Shown here: piece after piece, positions 26,636 through 34,833 of the stretch
How the letters are laid out: every line of letters starts with the position of its first letter
Position numbering within the stretch: position 1 is the first letter of the stretch
The notes under the pieces: model-generated
What the model saw: only the letters and a program-made list of their open reading frames with translations
Databases searched by the model: none
Told to the model about the DNA's origin: nothing
Translations under genes and position numbers: made by a program
From: Chryseobacterium formosum
Lineage (GTDB): Bacteria > Bacteroidota > Bacteroidia > Flavobacteriales > Weeksellaceae
NCBI RefSeq assembly: GCF_026460885.1
Contig: NZ_JAOVZW010000002.1
Coordinates: forward strand, 1-64,000
Reading direction: 5' to 3'
DNA: 64,000 nucleotides

Positions 26636-26716
26636 TTGTCATTCTGTAGGAATCTCGACAGCGTTTTAGATTGCTTAGATTCCACGCTCCACTTCGTTTC
26701 GCTCTGAATGACAAAG
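26636..26716. repeat. Dispersed palindromic repeat, family A, copy 3
   Basis: Left end TTTGTCATTCTGTAGGAATC and right end CGCTCTGAATGACAAAGAG, with an inner CTTAGATTCCACGCTCCAC segment. It lies between the CLF-like and deacetylase genes and could act as a transcript-processing or termination point inside the operon. Confidence 0.7.
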
Positions 26717-26745
26717 AGGCTGATTAACTAAAATTAGTTAAATAA

Positions 26746-27807
26746 TTAAACTCTTTCTAACAAAACCAAACTATGATCATTTCCTCCTAAATGATTGTAA
26801 AGAAGGATATTTTTAATCTCTCCTTTTTTCAAATCATTAATCATCATCACATTCGGAATTTCTTGATTTTTAAGAATATGACAAGCCATAAATGTTGAAA
26901 AACCACTTGCTGTATTGAACTCTCCGCTTAAATGTTTGTAATATAATAAAGAAGAACTTGTAAATAATTCTGAAGCTTTTTGATAATAAACATCAGATTT
27001 TGCATCTCCGCTGAAACCTAACATTACAACATCAATATCATTAGTTTTCAAATTATTTTTAACTAAAAAATCTTCAATAAATTTTGAAGTTTCATCTAAA
27101 TCTAATCTGTTAATGATTTGAATATCTTTCAATTGAGCATAAGCGCTTTCCGTTTTATCTTTTCCTAAGACAAAAAAACTGGCTCCTTCTCCCCAAATCG
27201 CACCATCTGTTGTTGAATTCAAATAATCAGCGGGAAGATTTTCTTCTTTTTTAATGGTTTCGTTTAATTTATACAATTCCATTGTTCGTTCGGTTTGTTC
27301 GTCTGTTGAACCTACCAGAACGTTTTCAGCATCACCATCATTAATCTGCAATTTTGCATCTAAAAATGAAAATTCCAGTGATGAAGAAGTATTCACATAT
27401 GTGAAGTTATAACCGTGACATTGTAAACCGAGAGCGATTTGTCCTGCGACGGTATTATGCGTAGACTGAATAAAAAAGGTTGGAGTTAAAAACTCTTCAT
27501 TATTATCCAATACATTTTTTAAGAATTTTTCAGAATCCTGAGAACAGCCTATTCCTGTTCCGACAATAATAGCGTCTGGTTTTTCAATTTCCGCTTCTTT
27601 TAAAGCCTGATTTGAGGCTACAGAACTCATTTTTACGGTTTTAGACATCCTTCTAATCATTGCAGGAGGAATGAATTCTTTGTAAATCGGTTCGATAGCT
27701 TTTAAAACTTGTGGTGAATAAACAGGTTGTAAATTTTGGAAAAATTGATCATTTAAAGTATCCTGAACTGAAATACAGGCTGCACTATTGATGTAAACTG
27801 CACTCAT
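26746..27807 (-). CDS. Chain-length-factor-like ketosynthase homologue lacking the nucleophile
   Basis: 353 residues with a ketosynthase fold but no active-site cysteine: the nucleophile position reads NTSSSLEFS (Ser141 or a neighbouring Ser). His293 in YKHLSGEF aligns with the second catalytic histidine, while the first histidine block is not recognisable. This is the pattern of a chain-length factor that pairs with an active KS, as reported for aryl-polyene systems. Its ATG overlaps the stop of the active KS gene by 4 bases (ATGA), the usual arrangement for a KS/CLF heterodimer. Confidence 0.87.
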   Translation of the reverse strand: MSAVYINSAACISVQDTLNDQFFQNLQPVYSPQVLKAIEPIYKEFIPPAMIRRMSKTVKMSSVASNQALKEAEIEKPDAIIVGTGIGCSQDSEKFLKNVLDNNEEFLTPTFFIQSTHNTVAGQIALGLQCHGYNFTYVNTSSSLEFSFLDAKLQINDGDAENVLVGSTDEQTERTMELYKLNETIKKEENLPADYLNSTTDGAIWGEGASFFVLGKDKTESAYAQLKDIQIINRLDLDETSKFIEDFLVKNNLKTNDIDVVMLGFSGDAKSDVYYQKASELFTSSSLLYYKHLSGEFNTASGFSTFMACHILKNQEIPNVMMINDLKKGEIKNILLYNHLGGNDHSLVLLERV

Positions 27808-29003
27808 GATTTAGAAAAAATTAAAGTTGAACAATTTCCTCCAAAACCAAATGAATTGGAAAGAACGTGATTGATACTTTTCTCTTTAAGTTCAGTGACA
27901 GGAGTCAAATCAAATTCTTCCATCTTATTTTTAAAATTCAGATTAGGGAAAATAACATTATTTTGAATTGCTAATAACGAATATACGGCTTCAATTCCTG
28001 CTGCAGCAGCCAAAGTATGGCCTGTAAATGCCTTTGTAGAACTGAATTCAGGAACATTATTTTCGCCAAAAATCCTGATCATTGCAATTCCTTCTGATAA
28101 ATCATTGTTCGGAGTAGCCGTTCCGTGAACATTGATGTAATCTATATTTTCTTTCTCTAAACCGGAAACCTTCAAAGCTTTTTCCATCGCTAAAAAAGCA
28201 CCTTGTCCGTTTTCCGAAGAAGCGGTTTGGTGATGTGCATCATTTGCATTTCCGTATCCTGAAAGATAACCCAAAACTTTTTTGTTCTCTTTTTTCACGA
28301 CCTCATCAGATTCCAAAACTATGAAAGCGGCTGCTTCACCTAAATTCAGCCCTTTTCTGTCGTTATCGAAAGGTGTATTGTAAGAATCGGTAAGAATCAT
28401 CAGTGTATTGAAACCGTTCAATGTAAATTTTGAAAGAGAATCTGTTCCACCGACAATTACGCGATCTAAAACTCCATTTTTAATGAGTTTTGCGCCCATC
28501 ATAATGGCATTTGCAGCAGATGAACAAGCTGTACTGATCGTAGAAACCATGCCTTTTAAGCCAAGATAATCCGCAATCAATAATGATGAATTTCCCGCAT
28601 CGTGAGAGTCGATATATTTTTGCTTTTCAGGGAAATCTTCGTAGGTATAGAAATATTTTTCGGTGATATCCATTCCGCCAACGCTTGTTGAGGAAATCAG
28701 ACCGGTTTTATATTCGTTAATATCCGAAATTCCGGCACTTTCTACAGCTTCTTTTGCAGCAATCATTCCTAATAAAGAGGTTCTTGTAGCTTTGTTGTCT
28801 TCATTTAACTGAAGTTTTTGTACAAGCTCTTCATTAGACAATTTTATCTCGCCCGTTTTGATATTTCCAGAGTGACGGGTTTCAAACAATTGAATGTCTG
28901 AAATTCCGTGTTTACCGGTCGTCAGCGAAATAAAATTTTCCTCGACATTGTTACCAATGGAGGAAATAATGCCCATTCCTGTAATGGCAATTTTTTGACC
29001 CAT
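27804..29003 (-). CDS. Beta-ketoacyl-ACP synthase, partner of the CLF
   Basis: 399 residues with the full catalytic set: Cys160 in STACSSAANA, His293 in NVHGTATPNND, His329 in FTGHTLAAAAG. The translationally coupled downstream gene encodes a cysteine-free homologue, so the pair probably forms the heterodimer that builds the polyene chain. The ACP gene lies just upstream across a family B repeat. Normal length for KAS II-type enzymes. Confidence 0.92.
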   Translation of the reverse strand: MGQKIAITGMGIISSIGNNVEENFISLTTGKHGISDIQLFETRHSGNIKTGEIKLSNEELVQKLQLNEDNKATRTSLLGMIAAKEAVESAGISDINEYKTGLISSTSVGGMDITEKYFYTYEDFPEKQKYIDSHDAGNSSLLIADYLGLKGMVSTISTACSSAANAIMMGAKLIKNGVLDRVIVGGTDSLSKFTLNGFNTLMILTDSYNTPFDNDRKGLNLGEAAAFIVLESDEVVKKENKKVLGYLSGYGNANDAHHQTASSENGQGAFLAMEKALKVSGLEKENIDYINVHGTATPNNDLSEGIAMIRIFGENNVPEFSSTKAFTGHTLAAAAGIEAVYSLLAIQNNVIFPNLNFKNKMEEFDLTPVTELKEKSINHVLSNSFGFGGNCSTLIFSKS

Positions 29004-29010
29004 CTTTTAA

Positions 29011-29075
29011 TAATGTACCAATATATCAATTTAACAACATTGGACATTGCTAAATTGATACATTGTTAGATTGAA
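29011..29075. repeat. Dispersed inverted repeat, family B, copy 2
   Basis: Arms at 29019-29037 and 29047-29065 pair with two mismatches; the core is TATCAATTTAACAA / TTGCTAAATTGATA. It sits between the second ACP gene and the KS, and copies words seen at 14501-14586. Confidence 0.65.
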
Positions 29076-29333
29076 TTATTTTGTTCTGTTTTCTTCGATG
29101 AACTTTGCCATCACTACGATAGATTGGAAGATTTCTTTACCTTTTTTAGGGTCAGATAATTTGATTCCGTATTCTTTATCAAGAAGAACGATCAATTCCA
29201 AAGCATCAATAGAATCTAATCCAAGACCTCCTCCAAATAATGGATCTGTATCTTTGATTTCTTCTACTGCAACATCTTCAAGATTAAGGACTTCAATGAT
29301 TTTTGTTTTTAATTCTAATTTTAAATCTTCCAT
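29076..29333 (-). CDS. Acyl carrier protein (polyene arm 2)
   Basis: 85-residue ACP with the phosphopantetheine serine Ser41 in LGLDSIDALEL. It is distinct from the first ACP (DSI instead of DSL) and is preceded by a Gly-rich loop FGGGLGLD. Located directly upstream of the KS/CLF pair, it is the probable carrier for that pair. It is flanked on both sides by AT-rich family B repeat DNA. Confidence 0.93.
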   Translation of the reverse strand: MEDLKLELKTKIIEVLNLEDVAVEEIKDTDPLFGGGLGLDSIDALELIVLLDKEYGIKLSDPKKGKEIFQSIVVMAKFIEENRTK

Positions 29334-29338
29334 ATTTC

Positions 29339-29430
29339 TAAATTTACCAATGTATAGATATACCAGTTTATCAATTGAGACTGAACACTATCGTTACATC
29401 GTTACATTGTTGTACTGTTATATTGTTAAA
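29339..29430. repeat. AT-rich family B-like repeat, copy 3
   Basis: Degenerate sequence with TTACCAATGTATAGATATAC in the left half and repeated GTTACAT / GTTACATTG words in the right half. It is similar in wording to the two other family B copies but has no clear hairpin. Confidence 0.45.
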
Positions 29431-29970
29431 TTACCTAGTTAGCAAATATACAAAAGCTTTATAACTTTCCTGATATAGTTCGACCCAGCCACACAAGACT
29501 TTTTCAGCTTTTCCTGATTGCAGAATCTGTGCCGCGTATGAGTTTAAAAATTCTTCATCAAATTCGTCTAATACAAAAAACGCATTCTCAGTCTGCATTT
29601 TATGTTTAATACTGATTTCACCCACGCAAATATTGGGTAAAGTGTACACAAAAACAGCGGGACTCGGGAAATAATTTTCCTGAGAATTAATGCTTTCCTG
29701 ATATTTAAAATCGGTGTCTAAACTAGATGATTTATTAGCAAAAACTAAGGCTGTTTTGCTGTGATCGTCATTTTTCAGAATCATTTCGGAAGCTAAAAAA
29801 GCCAATTTACTCAGATTATCCATTTTATGAAATTTAGGATAATTCAGTTCTAAACTTTTGTAGCCTTCTTTCGCAAAGTCTGAGAAATTTTCGGTTTGGG
29901 TTTCAAAAATAATTTTTTCGTTTAGGATTATTTTTGAGTTTTGTATAGTGCAGATGTGTGTTTTCTTCAT
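29431..29970 (-). CDS. Short ketosynthase-like protein (Ketoacyl-synt_2-like)
   Basis: 179 residues. The central stretch [19 protein letters not shown] and the preceding [13 protein letters not shown] resemble the N-terminal half of a ketosynthase domain (Pfam Ketoacyl-synt_2), but the protein ends before the histidine motifs and the cysteine is not in a nucleophile context. Aryl-polyene loci commonly carry such short proteins. It may be a structural partner of the synthase. The call rests on a short pattern and could be wrong. Confidence 0.6.
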   Translation of the reverse strand: MKKTHICTIQNSKIILNEKIIFETQTENFSDFAKEGYKSLELNYPKFHKMDNLSKLAFLASEMILKNDDHSKTALVFANKSSSLDTDFKYQESINSQENYFPSPAVFVYTLPNICVGEISIKHKMQTENAFFVLDEFDEEFLNSYAAQILQSGKAEKVLCGWVELYQESYKAFVYLLTR

Positions 29971-30199
29971 TTACTGTTCTTTCTTAAAGAATAAAAGGCA
30001 ATAGTTGTTTTTGAAAGTTGAAAGATTTACTATTGGAATAAGTTCAGAATAGCCTCTTAAGTCTTTTATCTACTATGAATAATCAATTTAAGAAATTCCA
30101 AAATAGATTATATAGGTGATGTCCCTTAGTTTTCGATATCACGGTAAAAAAATTATTGTTTGTCAATTAAGATTATTAGCACCTTAAAAGTTGAACTTC

Positions 30200-31111
30200 T
30201 TAATAAAAATCATATTCAAAAGTTGCTTTGCTTCCAAAATTCCCATTGTTTGAGTCAATTTTATTTGGAAGACCATTTAAGCTTGCGTCAGTTTCGTAAT
30301 TAAAAGAATAGCTTGAAAATAATGATTCATTTACATGTGTTGTTATGCTATTTTTTGCATTTTTTGAAAAATAATCAGCATTATACTCGCTATTTTCAAG
30401 ACTTGCTTGTGCCAAGTAAACTTGAAATTCGATTGGAAATGTTGAGTAAGGGTTAATTATCGAATTATTGTAAGTGTACAATCTTTTAAAATATGCGTAA
30501 GATTCAGCATTTATTACTCCTGTAGCTCTACTATATTGTCCTGTAATAAAACTTGCTTTGGTAACATTTTCATTGGAAAATTCTAATTCCGTTATATTAC
30601 AGTTATTTAGAGTGTCATTTATATAATCCTGTGGAGTATTATAAGTGGTTCTAATAAGGCGATATATTTTAGAATTTTTATACTGAACAGTGTAACTTGT
30701 GTTTAGCAAGAAATTACCACTTGTATCTTTGTGTAGATATACAATTTCTGAAAGCAAATTGTTTTCATATTTAAATTGTGCTTCATAATAATTAATAGAG
30801 GAGGAATTAGAAATTGATATTTTATCAATTTTACCCATTGAATTATATGTTACCGAATGTATCACTGCATTGTAACTAGCATTGTAACTAGTATTCCATA
30901 AATTTACTTTGCCATTAGAACTTTGAAAATAGTGTGTAGGATTACTATAATTAAAAGATTTAATAAATTTCAATATTTTATTGGAATTTTGCGCAGGGTT
31001 CTGCAAACTAGTGTTGGTTGGAGTTGTTTGTACTTCATCTCCATTGGAACACGAATTGTTGAAAAAGAAAACAAAGGCCAATAACAAAAATGTAAGGATT
31101 TTAGAATTCAT
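30200..31111 (-). CDS. Lipoprotein of unknown function inserted in the flexirubin locus
   Basis: 303 residues from ATG 31111, with a lipoprotein signal ending FFFNNSC. The mature part has alternating Tyr/Asn-rich strands (for example YNSMGKIDKISI, FKYENNLLSEI), the pattern of RHS-like or DUF4595-type beta-sheet lipoproteins of Bacteroidetes. Gaps of 229 and 171 bp separate it from its neighbours, unlike the packed pigment genes, and it has its own TATATTTG box. It looks like an independent insertion rather than a pigment gene. Confidence 0.75.
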   Translation of the reverse strand: MNSKILTFLLLAFVFFFNNSCSNGDEVQTTPTNTSLQNPAQNSNKILKFIKSFNYSNPTHYFQSSNGKVNLWNTSYNASYNAVIHSVTYNSMGKIDKISISNSSSINYYEAQFKYENNLLSEIVYLHKDTSGNFLLNTSYTVQYKNSKIYRLIRTTYNTPQDYINDTLNNCNITELEFSNENVTKASFITGQYSRATGVINAESYAYFKRLYTYNNSIINPYSTFPIEFQVYLAQASLENSEYNADYFSKNAKNSITTHVNESLFSSYSFNYETDASLNGLPNKIDSNNGNFGSKATFEYDFY

Positions 31112-31129
31112 AGAAATTTTATTTACAAA

Positions 31130-31137
31130 CAAATATA
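31130..31137 (-). promoter_or_regulatory. Putative -7 box for the inserted lipoprotein gene
   Basis: The minus strand reads TATATTTG 18 bp before ATG 31111, matching TAnnTTTG. The -33 element is not obvious. Confidence 0.45.
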
Positions 31138-31282
31138 TTTAAAAGTTTACTAAAACCCCATTAAAAAACTATAGTTTTCATTGATGTAGATAATTTAATG
31201 AATTTGAAATTGCTAATAATTCAGATTGCAAGAATTTATTATAAAAAATATTACTTAACACTTAACTGTTATAAATAAGCTT

Positions 31283-32422
31283 TTATAAATGTTCAAATTG
31301 TAATATAATCGCCGCATTACATCCACCAAAACCCGAAGCCGTTTTCAGAATATATTTAATTTCTGCAGATCGATTTTCCTTAATAATATTCAAAGGTTGG
31401 GAAATTCCCGTTTCTTCGAAGTTTTTTGATGTAATTAAAGTATTATTTAAAGCAGATTCCATAGAAATAATACTTTCCAATAATCCTGAAGCTCCTAAAC
31501 AATGTCCGTAGTAAGCTTTCAAACTATTCAAAGGAATATTTTGCAAATCCATTCTGTTGAATGCGATCGCTTCCATTTCGTCATTATAAATTGTCGCCGT
31601 TCCGTGAGCCGAAATGAAATCAATTTGTTCTGATGAAATCTTAGCTTCCGTCATTGCATTTTTGATACTTGCAAATAATCCGTCACCAGTTCTTGATGGT
31701 CCGGAAATATGATTTGCATCGTTAATCGCTGAGTCGCCTAAAACTTTAAATTTGAATTTTTCGTTTTCTAATGGAGTAGAAGTTATATAAATTGCTGCGG
31801 TTGCTTCACCCAGATTAATTCCATTACGATTTTTGTCGTAAGGTTTGCAAGGTTCGCTTCCTATTGCCTGAAAAGAATTGAAACCTGAAATCACAAACTC
31901 TGAAATTTCGTCTCCGGCAACCACGAAAGCATCTTTATATTTTTCTGCCTGAATCATATTCTTTGCAACAGCAATTGCCATTACTCCGGAAACACAGGCA
32001 TTAGAGACAACGATTGGTTTTGTTTTAAATCCAAAAAAATCAGCAATTTTTTGAACTAAATTGGAAAGGAAAACTCCTTCCGGTAAATCTGTTTTATTTT
32101 TTAATAAACTTATATTTCCTTTCGTTGTTGAAAGAATAAAAGCGGTTTCATCTGAAATGTGATGTCTTTCAACTAAAGGCTTTAAGCTCAACAAAAACAT
32201 TTTCTCAAGTCTTGTAAAGTCTTGATTGTCGAAGAGCTTATTAAATTCCTCGTCCAATTTTTCAGAATTAATCTTAGAAACAAAAAAAGCTTCGTGATTA
32301 TCGATAACTTTATGCAAAGCAACGCCAGATTTTCCTTCCAGAAGTGCTTTCCAGTTTGATTCCACATCAAAACCCAAAGGTGTGACGCAGTTGTAATCTG
32401 TAATATAAATTTCTTTCATCAT
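31283..32422 (-). CDS. Beta-ketoacyl-ACP synthase (third active KS)
   Basis: 379 residues with Cys143 in SNACVSGVMA, His273 in SAHGTATIYND and His307 in YYGHCLGASG, so catalytically complete. Slightly shorter than standard KAS II. The ATG at 32422 overlaps the stop of the thioesterase gene (ATGA), so the two are coupled. It may provide a different step (initiation or the alkyl chains) from the KS/CLF pair; this is not readable from sequence. Confidence 0.9.
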   Translation of the reverse strand: MMKEIYITDYNCVTPLGFDVESNWKALLEGKSGVALHKVIDNHEAFFVSKINSEKLDEEFNKLFDNQDFTRLEKMFLLSLKPLVERHHISDETAFILSTTKGNISLLKNKTDLPEGVFLSNLVQKIADFFGFKTKPIVVSNACVSGVMAIAVAKNMIQAEKYKDAFVVAGDEISEFVISGFNSFQAIGSEPCKPYDKNRNGINLGEATAAIYITSTPLENEKFKFKVLGDSAINDANHISGPSRTGDGLFASIKNAMTEAKISSEQIDFISAHGTATIYNDEMEAIAFNRMDLQNIPLNSLKAYYGHCLGASGLLESIISMESALNNTLITSKNFEETGISQPLNIIKENRSAEIKYILKTASGFGGCNAAIILQFEHL

Positions 32423-32853
32423 AAACCCATTTTATCTTTCCAAGTTTGAAAAAACTCAGGATTGTACAGGCATAAATTATTTTCAGAATCCAGAAAAACC
32501 TGAATAGTTTCACCACTACAAACCAATTGATTATTCTGATTGAAAATCTCGTATTTATAAATCAATTTCGCAGAAACGGAATTTACGAAAGTAGTCACAA
32601 TATTGAATGTTTCTCCATATTTTAAAGGAAGAAAATGTTCACAGGTACTTTTCACAATCGGTGTTACAAATCCTGCTTTCTGAATATCAAGATAAGTCAA
32701 ACCGTGCTGTCTTCCGAAAGCTTCTCTTCCGTCTTCAAAATACACGATATAATGACCGTGCCAAACAATTCCGAGTGGGTCAGTTTCATTGAATCTTACA
32801 CGAACTTCTTCGGTACAAGTTAAATCTTTAGACTGCATTTTGTTTTCTTTCAT
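32419..32853 (-). CDS. Hot-dog acyl-CoA/acyl-ACP thioesterase (YbgC/4HBT type)
   Basis: 144 residues. The 4-hydroxybenzoyl-CoA thioesterase pattern FNETDPLGIVWHGHYIVYFE places the catalytic aspartate at 25 and a histidine at 32. Such enzymes appear in aryl-polyene loci, where they may release or proofread acyl intermediates. The start may be ATG 32853 (overlapping the permease by 26 bp) or the second Met at 32838; both are in the overlap. Coupled to the downstream KS. Confidence 0.87.
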   Translation of the reverse strand: MKENKMQSKDLTCTEEVRVRFNETDPLGIVWHGHYIVYFEDGREAFGRQHGLTYLDIQKAGFVTPIVKSTCEHFLPLKYGETFNIVTTFVNSVSAKLIYKYEIFNQNNQLVCSGETIQVFLDSENNLCLYNPEFFQTWKDKMGL

Positions 32854-34090
32854 AAAATAATGAAATAGCTACCATTGCTACATAAAATAAAAATAGAAAA
32901 ATCAATTCTTTGGCAATTTCGCCAATGCCGCTGTTTCTTAAAATAATATCGTAATACGCATTCAATCCCCAATTCATTGGAGAAAATGCTGCGATTTTCT
33001 GCATAAATTCAGGCATCAGAAAAACGGGAACCCAAATTCCGCCAATCGCTGCCAAAACCACCACGGAAGTTGCTCCAAACGGCGCCGACTGTTCCTGAGT
33101 GTCGGATACGGTGCCGATCAAAACACCAAATCCAATCGCTGCCAATCCTGCAAATAAAGTGACAATGAGAAGGTGGAACATTTTTCCTGTAACATTAAAC
33201 TGAGGCAAATCCATTAGCGGGAAAAGCCAGATTCCTACGGCAACCATCAGCAAAAACTGGATGACGCAGATGATGAGATACGTGAATGTTTTTCCTAAAA
33301 TGTGGATGTAGTACGGCGTCGGGCTCACGCGGACTCTCACGCTCGTTCCCTGACTTTTTTCTTTGACTAGATTAATCGACAACGGCACGACGATAAAGAA
33401 AATCGCAAACAGCGCCCACGCCGGAACGTTGTGCTGAACGGAATTTGGCATCAGTTCTTCTTTGCCTTTGTTCGGTGTGATTTCTTTGAAGGTAATCAGG
33501 CTTTTATTTTCAAGGTCTTCCGTCGTTCCGAGTTGGTCCTGGAAGGCTTTGTAGATTTTTTTATTTTCGATTTCAAAAACCATTTTGTTGATGGCATTCA
33601 TCACAGAATTTTTGAAACCAGCGTTGGTTGCGGGGTCGAAATAGAGATGAATGTCTTTCGTTTTTGATGCTACAGCTTTTGTCGCCGTAGAGTCGATTTC
33701 CAAACCAAACGAACTTACGACGGTCTGAACTTTGGAATCAATATTTGAATTTAAATCTTTCGTTAAATTTTCCGGAATGACGATGGCCATCTGATAATCT
33801 CCCGTAAACACAGCTTTTTCAGCCGATTTTTCGTTGTAATCCGTGACGAGTTCAAATGTTTTGCTAGTTTCCAGTTCTTTTTTGATGACTTTAGAAACTT
33901 CAGATTTGTCGTTATCAATAAAAATAATCGGAATTTTTGAGCCTTCAAGATTTTTGAATGTCGAATCCTGAATTAAAGTGATGGTGATAATCAACAGCAA
34001 AGGCATCAGAAATATGATGACAATTCCGCCTGAATCGCGCTTCAATAACTGAATTTCCTTGATAAAACTTCTCCACAATTTATACAACAT
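32828..34090 (-). CDS. ABC-2 type transporter permease
   Basis: 420 residues. The N-terminal transmembrane helix (about 22-41) is followed by a large extracytoplasmic domain (about 45-215) and five more C-terminal helices, the layout of ABC-2/YhhJ-type exporters. The motif VKEKSQGTSVRVRVSPTP marks the coupling region. With the preceding ATPase it forms an exporter that probably moves the flexirubin lipid or a precursor out of the inner membrane. It overlaps the ATPase gene by 11 bp and the thioesterase by 26 bp. Confidence 0.9.
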   Translation of the reverse strand: MLYKLWRSFIKEIQLLKRDSGGIVIIFLMPLLLIITITLIQDSTFKNLEGSKIPIIFIDNDKSEVSKVIKKELETSKTFELVTDYNEKSAEKAVFTGDYQMAIVIPENLTKDLNSNIDSKVQTVVSSFGLEIDSTATKAVASKTKDIHLYFDPATNAGFKNSVMNAINKMVFEIENKKIYKAFQDQLGTTEDLENKSLITFKEITPNKGKEELMPNSVQHNVPAWALFAIFFIVVPLSINLVKEKSQGTSVRVRVSPTPYYIHILGKTFTYLIICVIQFLLMVAVGIWLFPLMDLPQFNVTGKMFHLLIVTLFAGLAAIGFGVLIGTVSDTQEQSAPFGATSVVVLAAIGGIWVPVFLMPEFMQKIAAFSPMNWGLNAYYDIILRNSGIGEIAKELIFLFLFYVAMVAISLFYERKQNAV

Positions 34091-34832
34091 CTCTCAATTC
34101 TTTTCCGGTTAATGAAATGAAAACATCCTCCAGGTTTTCTGCATTGGCAACTCTTTCCACCAGTTCTTTCGGCGTTCCCGTTGCGTGGATTCTTCCGTGG
34201 TCGATAATAGCGATTTTTGTACAGAATTCCTCCGCTTCCGAAAGGTGATGCGAGGTGTAGATAATGCACGTTCCTTTTTTATTTAAATCTAAAAGATAAT
34301 CGATTATGGCTTTTTTGGATTGAACATCTACGCCAACGGTCGGCTCGTCCAGAAACAAAACTTTCGGGTTGTGAAGTGTTCCGGCAATCAGATTGCAACG
34401 GCGTTTCATTCCGCCTGAAAACTGGTCGACTTTTTTGTTGGCAAATTTCGTCAAGCCCATCAATTCCAAGGCTTCGTCGATTTCTTTGTGAAGATTTTTA
34501 TGTTTTAAACCATACAGACTTCCGAAGAACAACAAATTTTCTTTCGCCGTCAAAGTCGGGTAGAGCGCGTATTCCTGAGGTACAACACCAATGATTTGTT
34601 TGATTTTCGAATTGTCTTTTTTCGGCGACAATCCGTTGATGGTAAAACTTCCTGAGGTTGGTTTTATCAACCCTGAAAGCATAGAAATCAATGTGGTTTT
34701 CCCTGCCCCGTTGGGACCGAGAATTCCGTAGATTTCGTTTTTATCTATGTTCAAAGAAATATCATTAACCGAAAAATCTTCCGAGTTTTTGTATTTCTTG
34801 TAGAGGTTTTTTATTTCGATGATATTCTCCAA
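34080..34832 (-). CDS. ABC transporter ATP-binding protein
   Basis: 250 residues. Walker A GPNGAGKTT (39-47), signature FSGGMKRR, Walker B VLFLDEPTVGVD and the H-loop TSHHLSEAEE are all intact. Partner of the ABC-2 permease that overlaps it by 11 bp. Typical NatA/DrrA-type length. Located between the BtrH-like acyltransferase and the permease in the second flexirubin arm. Confidence 0.94.
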   Translation of the reverse strand: MENIIEIKNLYKKYKNSEDFSVNDISLNIDKNEIYGILGPNGAGKTTLISMLSGLIKPTSGSFTINGLSPKKDNSKIKQIIGVVPQEYALYPTLTAKENLLFFGSLYGLKHKNLHKEIDEALELMGLTKFANKKVDQFSGGMKRRCNLIAGTLHNPKVLFLDEPTVGVDVQSKKAIIDYLLDLNKKGTCIIYTSHHLSEAEEFCTKIAIIDHGRIHATGTPKELVERVANAENLEDVFISLTGKELRDVV

Positions 34833-34833
34833 A

